This document shows positions 46,048 to 54,209 of a stretch of 64,000 bases of DNA, piece after piece (within the stretch, counting starts at the first letter, position 1; each line of letters starts with the position of its first letter). A model generated the notes under the pieces. The model saw only the letters and a list, made by a program, of their open reading frames with translations. It ran no database searches and was not told where the DNA came from. The stretch comes from Terrimonas sp937888905 (GTDB taxonomy: Bacteria; Bacteroidota; Bacteroidia; Chitinophagales; Chitinophagaceae), in NCBI GenBank assembly GCA_937888905.1, contig CALATA010000020.1, positions 73,891-137,890 of the forward strand, in the 5' to 3' direction. The translations under genes were made by a program, and so were the position numbers.

Positions 46048-46239
46048 ATTTTTCTTGTATTTTTTTTGCCGGCCTTATCCGCCACCCGCATCCCCTTCCT
46101 TTGCTTTCAGTTGGTTTTTATTGGTTTTGATTCCGTTTTTCATCAAGGATTTGCCAGATTTTCCGCAGGTTCTCATCCCCAGTTTTGTTATCTTCGCCAC
46201 CGCAAAACAACTTCAAATCAACCCTAATTTCAATTTGTC

Positions 46240-47253
46240 ATGAGTACAGTGAAAGTAGCTATCAACGGATTCGGGCGCATTGGCCGCCTGGTTTACCGCC
46301 AGATATATAAAATGGAAGGCATCGATGTGGTTGCCATCAATGACCTTACCAGCCCCAAAGTATTGGCACACCTGCTGAAATACGACAGCGCGCAAGGCCG
46401 CTTCGACGCAGAAGTTAAATCCACCGATAATTCTATCGTGGTTAACGGCGACGAAGTAAAGATCTATGCACAAAAAGACCCTGCACAGATTCCCTGGAAA
46501 GAACACGATGTAGACGTGGTACTCGAGTGTACAGGTTTCTTTACCGATAAAACCAAGGCTGAAGCACACCTGACCGCCGGCGCCAAACGCGTGGTGATTT
46601 CTGCTCCCGCAACCGGCGACCTGAAAACCATCGTTTTCAACGTTAACCATTCCATCCTCGACGGCAGCGAGACCATCATTAGCTGCGCAAGCTGTACTAC
46701 CAACTGCCTGGCACCCATGGCACAGGTACTGGATGAAACATACGGAATCGTCAATGGTCTGATGACCACTATTCACGCTTATACCAACGATCAGAATACA
46801 CAGGATGCGCCGCATCCGAAAGGTGACCTCCGCCGCGCACGTGCCGCTGCACAGAACATCGTGCCCAACAGCACAGGTGCCGCGAAAGCGATCGGACTGG
46901 TACTGCCCAACCTGAAAGGTAAACTCGACGGCAGCGCGCAGCGCGTACCAACCCTTACCGGTTCACTTACCGAACTTACAGCCATCCTCAATAAAAAGAC
47001 GACTGTTGAAGAAGTAAACGCCGCCATGAAAGCAGCCGCCAACGAGAGCTTTGGTTATACCGAAGACGAGATCGTGAGCAGCGATATCATCGGCATCAAC
47101 TTCGGTTCCCTGTTTGATGCTACTCAAACAAGAGTGCAAACAGTAGGAGATACACAGATCGTTCGTGCTGTAAGCTGGTACGACAACGAAATGAGCTATG
47201 TAAGCCAGCTCGTACGCACCGTACATTATTTCGCAAAACTGATCAGCAAGTAA
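46240..47253 (+). CDS. gap: Glyceraldehyde-3-phosphate dehydrogenase, type I
   Basis: 337 residues, normal length. The NAD-binding start is I-N-G-F-G-R-I-G-R (8-16), and D35 in I-N-D-L-T selects NAD over NADP. The catalytic cysteine is C152 in S-C-A-S-C-T-T-N-C, with the base His in the usual following block (I-H-A-Y-T-N-D-Q). It oxidises glyceraldehyde-3-phosphate to 1,3-bisphosphoglycerate in glycolysis and runs in reverse in gluconeogenesis. pgk, the next enzyme of the pathway, lies downstream after one small gene, but a strong terminator at 47269 suggests the transcripts are at least partly separate. Confidence 0.97.
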   Translation: MSTVKVAINGFGRIGRLVYRQIYKMEGIDVVAINDLTSPKVLAHLLKYDSAQGRFDAEVKSTDNSIVVNGDEVKIYAQKDPAQIPWKEHDVDVVLECTGFFTDKTKAEAHLTAGAKRVVISAPATGDLKTIVFNVNHSILDGSETIISCASCTTNCLAPMAQVLDETYGIVNGLMTTIHAYTNDQNTQDAPHPKGDLRRARAAAQNIVPNSTGAAKAIGLVLPNLKGKLDGSAQRVPTLTGSLTELTAILNKKTTVEEVNAAMKAAANESFGYTEDEIVSSDIIGINFGSLFDATQTRVQTVGDTQIVRAVSWYDNEMSYVSQLVRTVHYFAKLISK

Positions 47254-47268
47254 TCCTTGCTGCGCCCG

Positions 47269-47301
47269 GACCGCAGGTACGCACCTGCGGTCTTTTTTTT
47301 T
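47269..47301 (+). terminator. Rho-independent terminator after gap
   Basis: Ten-bp perfect stem GACCGCAGGT/ACCTGCGGTC (47269-47278, 47283-47292), ACGC loop, nine T. Confidence 0.93.
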
Positions 47302-47309
47302 CGACTGCT

Positions 47310-47660
47310 ATGCAAATAAAGAACGCTGAGAACCTTAACCCTCTGAAACTGCAACAGGAAGTAGACAAAGGCGGAAAACTCGTACATTTTGAATGGACCG
47401 TTTCCCTGATCGTTGTCACTTTCCGCCGCCGCTCCCAGGCTACCCTGATCCGGTCCGGCGAGCAGGCTGCTGCAAAAAGTTTTCCGTACACCCTGATTTC
47501 ATTACTGTTTGGCTGGTGGGGATTTCCCCGGGGCCCGCGCGAGACCATCCGCTCTGTCCGCACCAATCTGCGCGGTGGTATCGACGTAACCGACGAGGTG
47601 ATGGCAGTAATGGCAGGATATATGCTGTACGAAGAAGTGAACGCACAAAAAAGTATCTAA
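47310..47660 (+). CDS. Hypothetical protein between gap and pgk
   Basis: 116 residues from ATG 47310. It is weakly hydrophobic in two stretches (W-T-V-S-L-I-V-V-T-F and Y-T-L-I-S-L-L-F-G-W-W-G-F), with a central F-R-R-R-S and a C-terminal helix (M-A-V-M-A-G-Y-M-L-Y-E-E-V). It may associate with the membrane. No recognised family. It starts right after the gap terminator and ends 18 bp before pgk, so it probably shares the pgk transcript. A second frame at 47393 lacks protein-like composition. Confidence 0.7.
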   Translation: MQIKNAENLNPLKLQQEVDKGGKLVHFEWTVSLIVVTFRRRSQATLIRSGEQAAAKSFPYTLISLLFGWWGFPRGPRETIRSVRTNLRGGIDVTDEVMAVMAGYMLYEEVNAQKSI

Positions 47661-47678
47661 TATTAAACTTGCTCTGCT

Positions 47679-48872
47679 ATGTCAAGCTTCGCAGATTTCT
47701 CCTTCAAAGGAAAAAAAGCGCTGATCCGGGTCGACTTCAATGTGCCCCTCAACGACAAACAGGAAATAACCGACGATACGCGCATCCGCGCGGCAGTGCC
47801 CACCATCCGCCACATCCTCGACCAGGGCGGGAGTGTAATACTGATGTCGCATCTCGGCCGTCCGAAAGACGGACCTTCCGATAAATATTCCCTGCGTCAC
47901 CTCGTGGCACATCTGAGCGATCTGCTCAAGACCGAAGTGAAATTTGCGCCCGATTGTATCGGAGCGGAAGCTGCTCAACTGGCATCTTCACTGCAGCCCG
48001 GCGAAGTACTGCTGCTCGAAAATCTCCGCTTCTACAAAGAAGAAGAAAAAGGAGATAAAGACTTCGCGGAAAAACTAAGTAAACTCGGCGACGTTTATGT
48101 AAACGACGCTTTCGGTACCGCTCACCGTGCACACGCATCCACCGCTGTAATCGCAGATTTTTTCCCCGGCGATAAAAAAACATTCGGTCTCGTGATGGAA
48201 GGTGAAATAACCAGCGCAGAAAAAGTTTTACATAACTCAGAAAAACCTTTTGTGGCCATCATCGGTGGTGCAAAAGTGTCCGATAAGATCCTCATTATCG
48301 AAAACCTGCTCGAAAGAGCCACCGATATTATCATCGGAGGAGGCATGGCTTATACATTCTTCAAAGCCCAGGGCGGACAGATCGGTAATTCGCTTTGCGA
48401 AAATGACCGGCTGGATACCGCCAGCGATCTGCTCAAAAAAGCAGAAGCCAAAGGTGTATGCATTCACCTGCCTTCCGATTCTATCATCGCCGATAAGTTT
48501 GCGGCCGATGCCAATGATTCAACCGCACCTTCGAATAATATTCCGGATGGCTGGATGGGCCTCGATATCGGTCCCAAAGCCATCGAACAATTCACCAACG
48601 TGATCCGTCAATCAAAAACTATTTTGTGGAACGGTCCGATGGGTGTTTTTGAGATGGAAAAATTTCAGAAAGGAACCTGCAGCATCGCAGAAGCAGTAGC
48701 AGAAGCAACGGCCGATGGAGCATTCTCTCTCGTTGGCGGCGGCGACAGCGTTGCAGCTGTTAACCAGTTCGGATTTGCCGATAAGGTAAGTTATGTTTCC
48801 ACAGGCGGCGGCGCCATGCTCGAATATTTCGAAGGCAAAGAATTGCCGGGAATTGCAGCCATCAGGAAGTAA
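47679..48872 (+). CDS. pgk: Phosphoglycerate kinase
   Basis: 397 residues, the standard length. Signatures are R-V-D-F-N-V-P-L (18-25), H-L-G-R-P-K (substrate-binding, near 61), V-N-D-A-F-G-T-A-H-R near 145, and G-G-G-D-S-V-A-A-V near 350 for nucleotide binding. It transfers phosphate from 1,3-bisphosphoglycerate to ADP in the cytoplasm, directly after the GAPDH step encoded nearby. The gene is intact. Confidence 0.97.
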   Translation: MSSFADFSFKGKKALIRVDFNVPLNDKQEITDDTRIRAAVPTIRHILDQGGSVILMSHLGRPKDGPSDKYSLRHLVAHLSDLLKTEVKFAPDCIGAEAAQLASSLQPGEVLLLENLRFYKEEEKGDKDFAEKLSKLGDVYVNDAFGTAHRAHASTAVIADFFPGDKKTFGLVMEGEITSAEKVLHNSEKPFVAIIGGAKVSDKILIIENLLERATDIIIGGGMAYTFFKAQGGQIGNSLCENDRLDTASDLLKKAEAKGVCIHLPSDSIIADKFAADANDSTAPSNNIPDGWMGLDIGPKAIEQFTNVIRQSKTILWNGPMGVFEMEKFQKGTCSIAEAVAEATADGAFSLVGGGDSVAAVNQFGFADKVSYVSTGGGAMLEYFEGKELPGIAAIRK

Positions 48873-48901
48873 ACCATCATCAACCAATACGAACGTTTTA
48901 C

Positions 48902-49564
48902 ATGAGAAAGTTATCCATCCTGGGAATACTGGCGTTGCTGGTATTCACCGCCTGTCAGAAAGAAGTAGATTTTCAGGCCGATGCTAATAACAACAATGGT
49001 AGTGGTAGCGGCAACGGCAATGGTAACGGTAATGCACAGGAACTCACCGGCAGCTATCGTTTTGTAGGTGTAGACGGACAAACAGCCAGCACCGTTTCTC
49101 TTGTACAATCAGGCATGACGGCCCGTACTGAGGCCACAGGCATTTATTATACGAAGAACAACGCGGGAACACTGCTGATCGACGCCACCAAGTTCAACTT
49201 CAGCAATATCGGCTACCTGATCGATACGAGCATTAAAGTGAAAGCGTACATGAATAACGTACTGCTGGTGGAGCAGGACCAGGACTGGTATTATGAAATG
49301 CCACCACAAACCGACGCATTTACTTACCGCCGCGTGAATGCCGATTCACTCCATTTTCCAGGCGGATTTACATTGGGAAGCAGTCTTACTCCTCCTAATT
49401 CCATCGGAACAGTGCCACCACCAGATGGAGCGCGCATTTCCTGGAGCGGTGACACGTTGCTGCTTAAGATGGTCATGAATGTTAACACCACCGTTACACA
49501 AGCCGGTGTTCCCAACCAGATCCGCGCAAACAGTACCAATGTGATGAAGTTTAAAAAGTCCTGA
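48902..49564 (+). CDS. Lipoprotein with Asn/Gly-rich linker
   Basis: 220 residues with a lipobox (L-A-L-L-V-F-T-A-C, Cys at 18). A low-complexity N/G/S linker at about 29-45 (G-S-G-S-G-N-G-N-G-N-G-N) separates the lipid anchor from a beta-rich domain (S-Y-R-F-V-G-V-D-G, then W-Y-Y-E-M-P-P-Q). This is an outer-membrane lipoprotein of unknown function. It starts 29 bp after pgk, so it may be read through from it. Confidence 0.72.
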   Translation: MRKLSILGILALLVFTACQKEVDFQADANNNNGSGSGNGNGNGNAQELTGSYRFVGVDGQTASTVSLVQSGMTARTEATGIYYTKNNAGTLLIDATKFNFSNIGYLIDTSIKVKAYMNNVLLVEQDQDWYYEMPPQTDAFTYRRVNADSLHFPGGFTLGSSLTPPNSIGTVPPPDGARISWSGDTLLLKMVMNVNTTVTQAGVPNQIRANSTNVMKFKKS

Positions 49565-49704
49565 GTCGAGGCCAATAAGTGAATAAGTCAATAAAAGAAT
49601 AAGTTTTGGGTGCTAAGTTATAAGTAAAACAGCCGTGAAGAGTTTGTTGCTCCTCACGGCTGTTTCTATTCACTGATTGCCTTATTCACTTATTGTCTTC
49701 CCTT
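49565..49704. repeat. Inverted pair of composite intergenic elements with bidirectional terminator
   Basis: Left half: AGTGAATA-AGTCAATA words then AGTTATAAGTAAAACAGCCG. Right half: CGGCTGTTT then TTCACT/ATTCACTTATT words. The two CGGCTGTT units face each other, so the spacer holds two copies of the composite element in inverted order. It sits exactly between two converging stop codons (49564 and 49705). Confidence 0.7.
49627..49665. terminator. Bidirectional terminator hairpin
   Basis: AAACAGCCGTGA (49627-49638) pairs with TCACGGCTGTTT (49654-49665), a 12-bp stem with a 15-nt loop between two converging genes. A/T ends on both sides suit either direction. Confidence 0.75.
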
Positions 49705-50802
49705 TCATTTCTTGCTGATCTGCACAATCCGGTCATTGCTGCCATTGCTGGTACACAGATAAACCTCGCCAGTCGTTGCAATGCAAATATCGCGCAGCCT
49801 TCCCCAGGTATTGTTGTAAAATTCATTCACATTGGTGATGCTGCGTCCGTCATCTGAAAGTTCGAGTTGGTATAAACGTGTATTCTTAAGCGTGGTAAAC
49901 AGCAGAGAATTTTTCCATTGCGGAATGGCATCGTTCGTATAATAATCCAGACCGGATGGCGCGATGGTAGGTGTCCATTCGCGCAGGGGCTGCATCACGT
50001 TCTGCGCGTTGCAGAAGGTCTGCTCCGCAGGCGAATCACAAAAACCGGCAACATCAGGCCAGCCATAATTCCTTCCTTTTTCAATGATATTGACTTCATC
50101 ATCACTTGAAGGACCGTGCTCAGTGCTGTACAGCATATTACGTGCATACACCAGTCCCTGCGGATTGCGGTGGCCCAGCGACCAGTAAGGATTACCGGAA
50201 ACAGGATTATCGGAAGGAATGGTGCCATCGAGGTTAAGACGCAAGATCTTGCCGGCGGGAGAAGATACATTTTGCGCCAGCGCAGTGTTGTTGGCATCCC
50301 CGGTGGAGGCGAAAAGTTTATCGCCCACGATCACCAGCCGGCTGCCGTTGTGCACGTTGGCTGCCGGAATATTTTCAATAAGATTCAAAGGTGCCTGCAG
50401 TGTATTGTTGCCATAAGTATATCGCACGATCTTCTCGCGGTACTGCCCGGCATTGGTATAGTTGTAAACGATGTATACGTAGGGCTGACTGGAAAACGAA
50501 GGGTGCAATACCATTCCCATCAGTCCGCCTTCACCCTGGCTTACTACATCGGGTACATTGAACAAGGTTGTTCTGTCGCCGGTAGCGGGATTAAAGCGGC
50601 TTATACGGCCACCTCTTTCGGTAAACCAGATATGGTTATCCGGTCCCCAAAGAATTTCCCAGGGCAGGGTTAATCCGGCCAATACCACCGAATCGCGGAG
50701 ATCGGCAGGGCCTTGCGGGCCGGCGTTGTCATTTTTTTTACAGGAAATAAGCAGGGCAGAAAAAGCCAGTGCGGTTAATACGGCAGGTATAAGGTGACGC
50801 AT
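49705..50802 (-). CDS. PQQ-dependent sugar dehydrogenase-like lipoprotein
   Basis: ATG 50802 gives 365 residues with a lipobox (A-F-S-A-L-L-I-S-C-K-K); an upstream GTG at 50850 would only lengthen the head. The sequence follows the glucose/sorbosone dehydrogenase beta-propeller: L-P-W-E-I-L-W-G-P-D-N-H-I-W-F-T-E-R, G-L-M-G-M-V-L-H-P-S-F, N-V-H-N-G-S-R-L, G-H-R-N-P-Q-G-L and N-Y-G-W-P. It would oxidise aldoses in the periplasm using PQQ, but PQQ-binding residues were not checked individually and no PQQ synthesis genes are in the window. Confidence 0.88.
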   Translation of the reverse strand: MRHLIPAVLTALAFSALLISCKKNDNAGPQGPADLRDSVVLAGLTLPWEILWGPDNHIWFTERGGRISRFNPATGDRTTLFNVPDVVSQGEGGLMGMVLHPSFSSQPYVYIVYNYTNAGQYREKIVRYTYGNNTLQAPLNLIENIPAANVHNGSRLVIVGDKLFASTGDANNTALAQNVSSPAGKILRLNLDGTIPSDNPVSGNPYWSLGHRNPQGLVYARNMLYSTEHGPSSDDEVNIIEKGRNYGWPDVAGFCDSPAEQTFCNAQNVMQPLREWTPTIAPSGLDYYTNDAIPQWKNSLLFTTLKNTRLYQLELSDDGRSITNVNEFYNNTWGRLRDICIATTGEVYLCTSNGSNDRIVQISKK

Positions 50803-50959
50803 AGAAGATCTTGATTTACCTGGGTGTGGGACCAAAATCATGCCGCTCACCGGCAGAATGACCGTATTTACCGCTTTCTCATTTTAATATACCGAAAAAC
50901 AAGCCCGATAAATTAGCAAAAGACCTAATTTTAATCTCAAACCAAAAGTTTCTTATAAT

Positions 50960-51556
50960 ATGAAAGGTAAAAGCATAGGCTGGATTGTTGTTCTGGCCAT
51001 CTTAGTAATCGTTGGATTCATGGGTTGCAGCGGCTATAATGGCGTTGTAACAGCCGATGAACAGGTAAAAAAGAGCTGGAACAACGTAAACACCGAGTAT
51101 CAAAAACGGGCTGATCTTGTGAACCAGTTGGTGGCTACCGTAAAAGGTGCTGCGAACTTCGAACAGGAAACATTGACCAAAGTGATTGAAGCCCGCGCCA
51201 AGGCGACTTCCATCAATCTGAACGCAGATCAACTGACTCCTGAAAACATCGCGCGTTTCCAACAGGCACAGGGAGAGCTCTCCGGAGCCCTCAGCCGTCT
51301 GCTGGTAACCGTAGAACGTTATCCCGACCTGAAAGCAACGGCTAATTTTACACAGTTGCAAGGTCAACTTGAAACAATCGAAAATGAAGTGCGTAATGCT
51401 CGTCGCAATTTCAATGAGGCGGTCAATACTTACAACGTAAAAGTCCGTTCTTTCCCGATGAATATCCTGGCCGGTATGTTTGGCTTCAAAGCAAAAGAAG
51501 GCTTCAAGGCAGACGAAGGTGCGGAAAAAGCTCCTACCGTAGATTTTAGCAAGTAA
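50960..51556 (+). CDS. lemA: LemA family protein, first paralogue
   Basis: 198 residues. One membrane helix at about 7-25 (I-V-V-L-A-I-L-V-I-V-G-F-M-G-C; the Cys suggests possible lipidation), then the LemA signature Y-N-G-V-V-T-A-D-E-Q-V-K-K-S-W-N-N-V and Q-K-R-A-D-L-V-N-Q-L-V-A-T-V-K-G. The C-terminal helix ends with F-P-M-N-I-L-A-G-M-F-G-F. LemA proteins are membrane-anchored helical bundles of uncertain role. It is the first gene of a five-gene cluster; the stop overlaps the next ATG by one base. Confidence 0.93.
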   Translation: MKGKSIGWIVVLAILVIVGFMGCSGYNGVVTADEQVKKSWNNVNTEYQKRADLVNQLVATVKGAANFEQETLTKVIEARAKATSINLNADQLTPENIARFQQAQGELSGALSRLLVTVERYPDLKATANFTQLQGQLETIENEVRNARRNFNEAVNTYNVKVRSFPMNILAGMFGFKAKEGFKADEGAEKAPTVDFSK

Positions 51557-52140
51557 TGAAGCAACGTAATATTTATATAGCCGTTGCCGCAATAGCGGCA
51601 GTGCTGATCATATGGCTGGTCACTTCCTACAACGGGCTGGTATCGAAAGAGGAGAACGTAACAAAAACCTGGGCCGATGTGCAGGCAACGTATCAGCGCC
51701 GCCTCGACCTGATCCCGCAACTGGTAAGCACCGTGAAAGGGATGTCGGGTTTTGAAAGTTCTACACTTATCGAAATCACCGAAGCGCGTTCGCGCGCTTC
51801 GCAGGTCATGATTACCGGCACACCCGATTCTGCCGCTTACAGGAAACATCAGGCAGTACAGGATTCGCTGGCCAGCGCCACCAACCGGCTTATCGCACAG
51901 GTAGAAAGTTACCCGGAACTAAGGGGTACTGAAGCCTACCGCAAATTACAGGTGCAATTGGAAGGCACCGAGCGCCGCATTCGTGTAGCGCGGCAGGACT
52001 TCAACGCAGCCGTTAATGATTATAATATCGCTGTAAGAAGTTTTCCGCGAAACCTGGTAGCCGGTCTTTTTGGATTTCGTAAAAAAGAAGGGTTTCAAGC
52101 CGATATTGGCGCCGATAAGGCAGTCGAAATAAAATTCTGA
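51556..52140 (+). CDS. lemA: LemA family protein, second paralogue
   Basis: 194 residues with the same plan as the protein encoded just upstream: membrane helix (I-A-V-A-A-I-A-A-V-L-I-I-W-L-V), S-Y-N-G-L-V-S-K-E-E-N-V and Q-R-R-L-D-L-I-P-Q-L-V-S-T-V-K-G. The two are clearly a tandem duplication that has diverged to under half identity. The start shares one base with the preceding stop codon, so translation is coupled. Two LemA copies may form a mixed complex. Confidence 0.92.
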   Translation: MKQRNIYIAVAAIAAVLIIWLVTSYNGLVSKEENVTKTWADVQATYQRRLDLIPQLVSTVKGMSGFESSTLIEITEARSRASQVMITGTPDSAAYRKHQAVQDSLASATNRLIAQVESYPELRGTEAYRKLQVQLEGTERRIRVARQDFNAAVNDYNIAVRSFPRNLVAGLFGFRKKEGFQADIGADKAVEIKF

Positions 52141-52144
52141 TCCC

Positions 52145-52603
52145 GTGTTTTCATTTTTTAAACGAAAAAATAAATTCTTTTCCGACGAGGAACAGCACCG
52201 CATCGTGGAAGCGATCCGCGAGGCTGAACGTCAGACAAGCGGCGAAGTACGTGTGTTTGTGGAATCGCATTGCCGTTTCATGGACGCAATCGACCGCGCA
52301 GCAGAAATATTTTTTGGTTTGGAAATGGACCACACGCAGGACCGGAATGCGGTACTTGTATACGTGGCAACCCTTGATCACCAACTCGCCATTTTTGCGG
52401 ACGAACAAATTCATTTACGCGCCGGCCAGGATTACTGGAATACCGAAGTGGCACAGATGATCACCGATTTTAATCGCGATAACCTGGCCGAAGGAATCCG
52501 GCATTGCGTAGAAGACATCGGTCTTGCCTTACGCACCCATTTTCCCTACAATAAAGACACAGATAAAAACGAACTACCCGACGAAATCGTGTTTGGAAAA
52601 TAA
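52145..52603 (+). CDS. TPM-domain protein without signal peptide
   Basis: 152 residues from GTG 52145, 4 bp after the LemA stop. It has the TPM fold (S-D-E-E-Q-H-R-I-V-E-A-I-R-E-A-E-R-Q-T-S-G-E-V-R-V-F-V near 12-40; R-N-A-V-L-V-Y-V-A near 68; I-F-A-D-E-Q-I near 83) but no signal or membrane anchor, unlike the two secreted TPM proteins downstream. It could be the cytoplasmic partner of the group. Confidence 0.85.
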   Translation: MFSFFKRKNKFFSDEEQHRIVEAIREAERQTSGEVRVFVESHCRFMDAIDRAAEIFFGLEMDHTQDRNAVLVYVATLDHQLAIFADEQIHLRAGQDYWNTEVAQMITDFNRDNLAEGIRHCVEDIGLALRTHFPYNKDTDKNELPDEIVFGK

Positions 52604-53173
52604 ATGATGAAAAAGTTCTTCCTATTCATATTTATGATAATGGCGCTGAAGGGCTTCACCCAGATCGATCAGGTGCTGCCGGCTGCCCCGGAGCCGCCAC
52701 GCTTGGTAAACGATTTTACCGGACGTGCGCTGTCCGCCACTGACAGGGATAAACTCGAACAAAAACTGGTAAAGTTTGATCAGCGTGCGGATGTGCAGAT
52801 GGCCGTCGTCATCATGGACAGCGCCTACGGATATTCCTCCGAGGTGTATGCAAGAGCTCTGGCCAACAAATGGGGAATAGGCGATCAGCAAAAAAATAAC
52901 GGGATCATCATACTGGTGACAACCGGCGGCGGTGAAGGCAAACGCGACCTGACGATCCAGTTGGGAAAAGCCTATGCCAGCTATCCCGTTAATGATGTAT
53001 TGAATGAAATCATTGGTGAAATGATTCCTTTGTTCAAAGAAGGAAAAATGTACGAAGGGCTGGAGAAGGGGACAGATATGATCATGGAGGCTATTGATAA
53101 ATTAAATGAAATGACCGGATCATCTTCGCAACATGCTTCGCTGTTTTCAATCGTGCTGAATAAAGCCGGCTGA
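52604..53173 (+). CDS. Secreted TPM-domain protein
   Basis: 189 residues; the ATG follows the previous stop with no gap. The signal is F-F-L-F-I-F-M-I-M-A-L-K-G-F-T-Q. The TPM domain (R-L-V-N-D-F-T-G-R-A-L-S, M-A-V-V-I-M-D-S-A-Y-G-Y, G-I-I-I-L-V-T-T-G-G-G, V-N-D-V-L-N-E-I-I-G) fills about 30-160. TPM domains are linked to photosystem repair in plants and to envelope functions in bacteria. It lacks the membrane helix and Gly-rich tail of the next protein. Confidence 0.87.
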   Translation: MMKKFFLFIFMIMALKGFTQIDQVLPAAPEPPRLVNDFTGRALSATDRDKLEQKLVKFDQRADVQMAVVIMDSAYGYSSEVYARALANKWGIGDQQKNNGIIILVTTGGGEGKRDLTIQLGKAYASYPVNDVLNEIIGEMIPLFKEGKMYEGLEKGTDMIMEAIDKLNEMTGSSSQHASLFSIVLNKAG

Positions 53174-53195
53174 TCAACAAGCCGGGAATAAAGAC

Positions 53196-53981
53196 ATGAA
53201 AAAAATTATTTTCTTACTGACCTTCTTTGCGCTGGCATTCTCCGGAATGGCACAGGTGGAAAACGCCATACCCGCGCGCCCCAATCCGCCTAAGCTGGTC
53301 AATGATTTTACGGGCACGCTCACGCCTGCGCAGGCGCAGGAACTCGAGCGCAAACTCGTGGCCTACGACGATTCCACGTCCAACCAGATTGCCGTGGTTA
53401 TTGTGTCTGATCTGAAAGGATACAGTGCCGAAGATTTTGCGATGGCCATTGGCCGCAAGTGGGAAGTGGGGAACAAAGATTTTAACAACGGTGTGGTGCT
53501 GCTGGTATCCACCGGCGGAGGCTCCGGCAACCGCGATGTAACCATCCAGGTAGGATACGGATTGGAGGGCGTCATTACCGACTATGTCAGTCATTCCATC
53601 ATCGAAACCGAGCTGGTCCCGAATTTCAAGGCGGGTAATATCTATCGCGGTCTGGACGAAGGCACTACGGAATTATTCAAAGCCGCCGAGGGGCGTTACA
53701 AAGCACCCGAAGGATATGGCAGTCGCGGCAAGGGAAAAGGTGGTATGTCGCCATTACTAATCATCATCATCGTTATAATCGTTTTAGTGGTGATGGGTAT
53801 CGGTGGCGGAGGGAACGGCGGATACGTATCGCGTCGCGGCTATACCGGCTGGGGCGGATGGACCGGAGGTGGAGGTTGGTCGGGTGGAGGAGGCAGTGGT
53901 GGCGGCTGGTCCGGCGGTGGAGGCTTCGGTGGATTCGGTGGCGGCGGATTTGGCGGCGGTGGCGCGAGTGGGAAATGGTGA
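53196..53981 (+). CDS. TPM-domain protein with membrane helix and Gly-rich tail (YgcG-like)
   Basis: 261 residues. Signal peptide, TPM domain at about 25-165 (P-K-L-V-N-D-F-T-G-T-L-T, I-A-V-V-I-V-S-D-L, G-V-V-L-L-V-S-T-G-G), one membrane helix at about 188-205 (L-L-I-I-I-I-V-I-I-V-L-V-V-M-G-I), then a tail of G-G-G/W/S repeats ending G-G-G-F-G-G-G-G-A-S-G-K-W. This is the usual YgcG architecture found next to LemA genes. It ends the cluster; a terminator lies 125 bp downstream. Confidence 0.92.
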   Translation: MKKIIFLLTFFALAFSGMAQVENAIPARPNPPKLVNDFTGTLTPAQAQELERKLVAYDDSTSNQIAVVIVSDLKGYSAEDFAMAIGRKWEVGNKDFNNGVVLLVSTGGGSGNRDVTIQVGYGLEGVITDYVSHSIIETELVPNFKAGNIYRGLDEGTTELFKAAEGRYKAPEGYGSRGKGKGGMSPLLIIIIVIIVLVVMGIGGGGNGGYVSRRGYTGWGGWTGGGGWSGGGGSGGGWSGGGGFGGFGGGGFGGGGASGKW

Positions 53982-54106
53982 GATTAATTTGAGGATTTGA
54001 TGATTTGAAAATTTGGGAATGTTGTTCTTTGGTAGCCGGCATAATAAATTATCAAGTGCACGAGACGTGTCCTAACTCATTTTCAAATCATCAAATTATC
54101 ATATTA

Positions 54107-54135
54107 AAGAAGGCTGCTCTCAGAGCAGCCTTCTT
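54107..54135. terminator. Bidirectional terminator between converging genes
   Basis: Fourteen-bp perfect stem AAGAAGGCTGCTCT/AGAGCAGCCTTCTT with one central C, flanked by A/T tracts, between the YgcG-like gene and the aminopeptidase. Words such as TTCAAATCATCAAATT recur around it (about 54082, 54178, 54195). Confidence 0.85.
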
Positions 54136-54209
54136 ACTTAAATTACCGGAGTGCAGGTGCCATTCCCGGAACTCCTTTCAAATCATCAAATTTTCAAATC
54201 ATCAAATTG

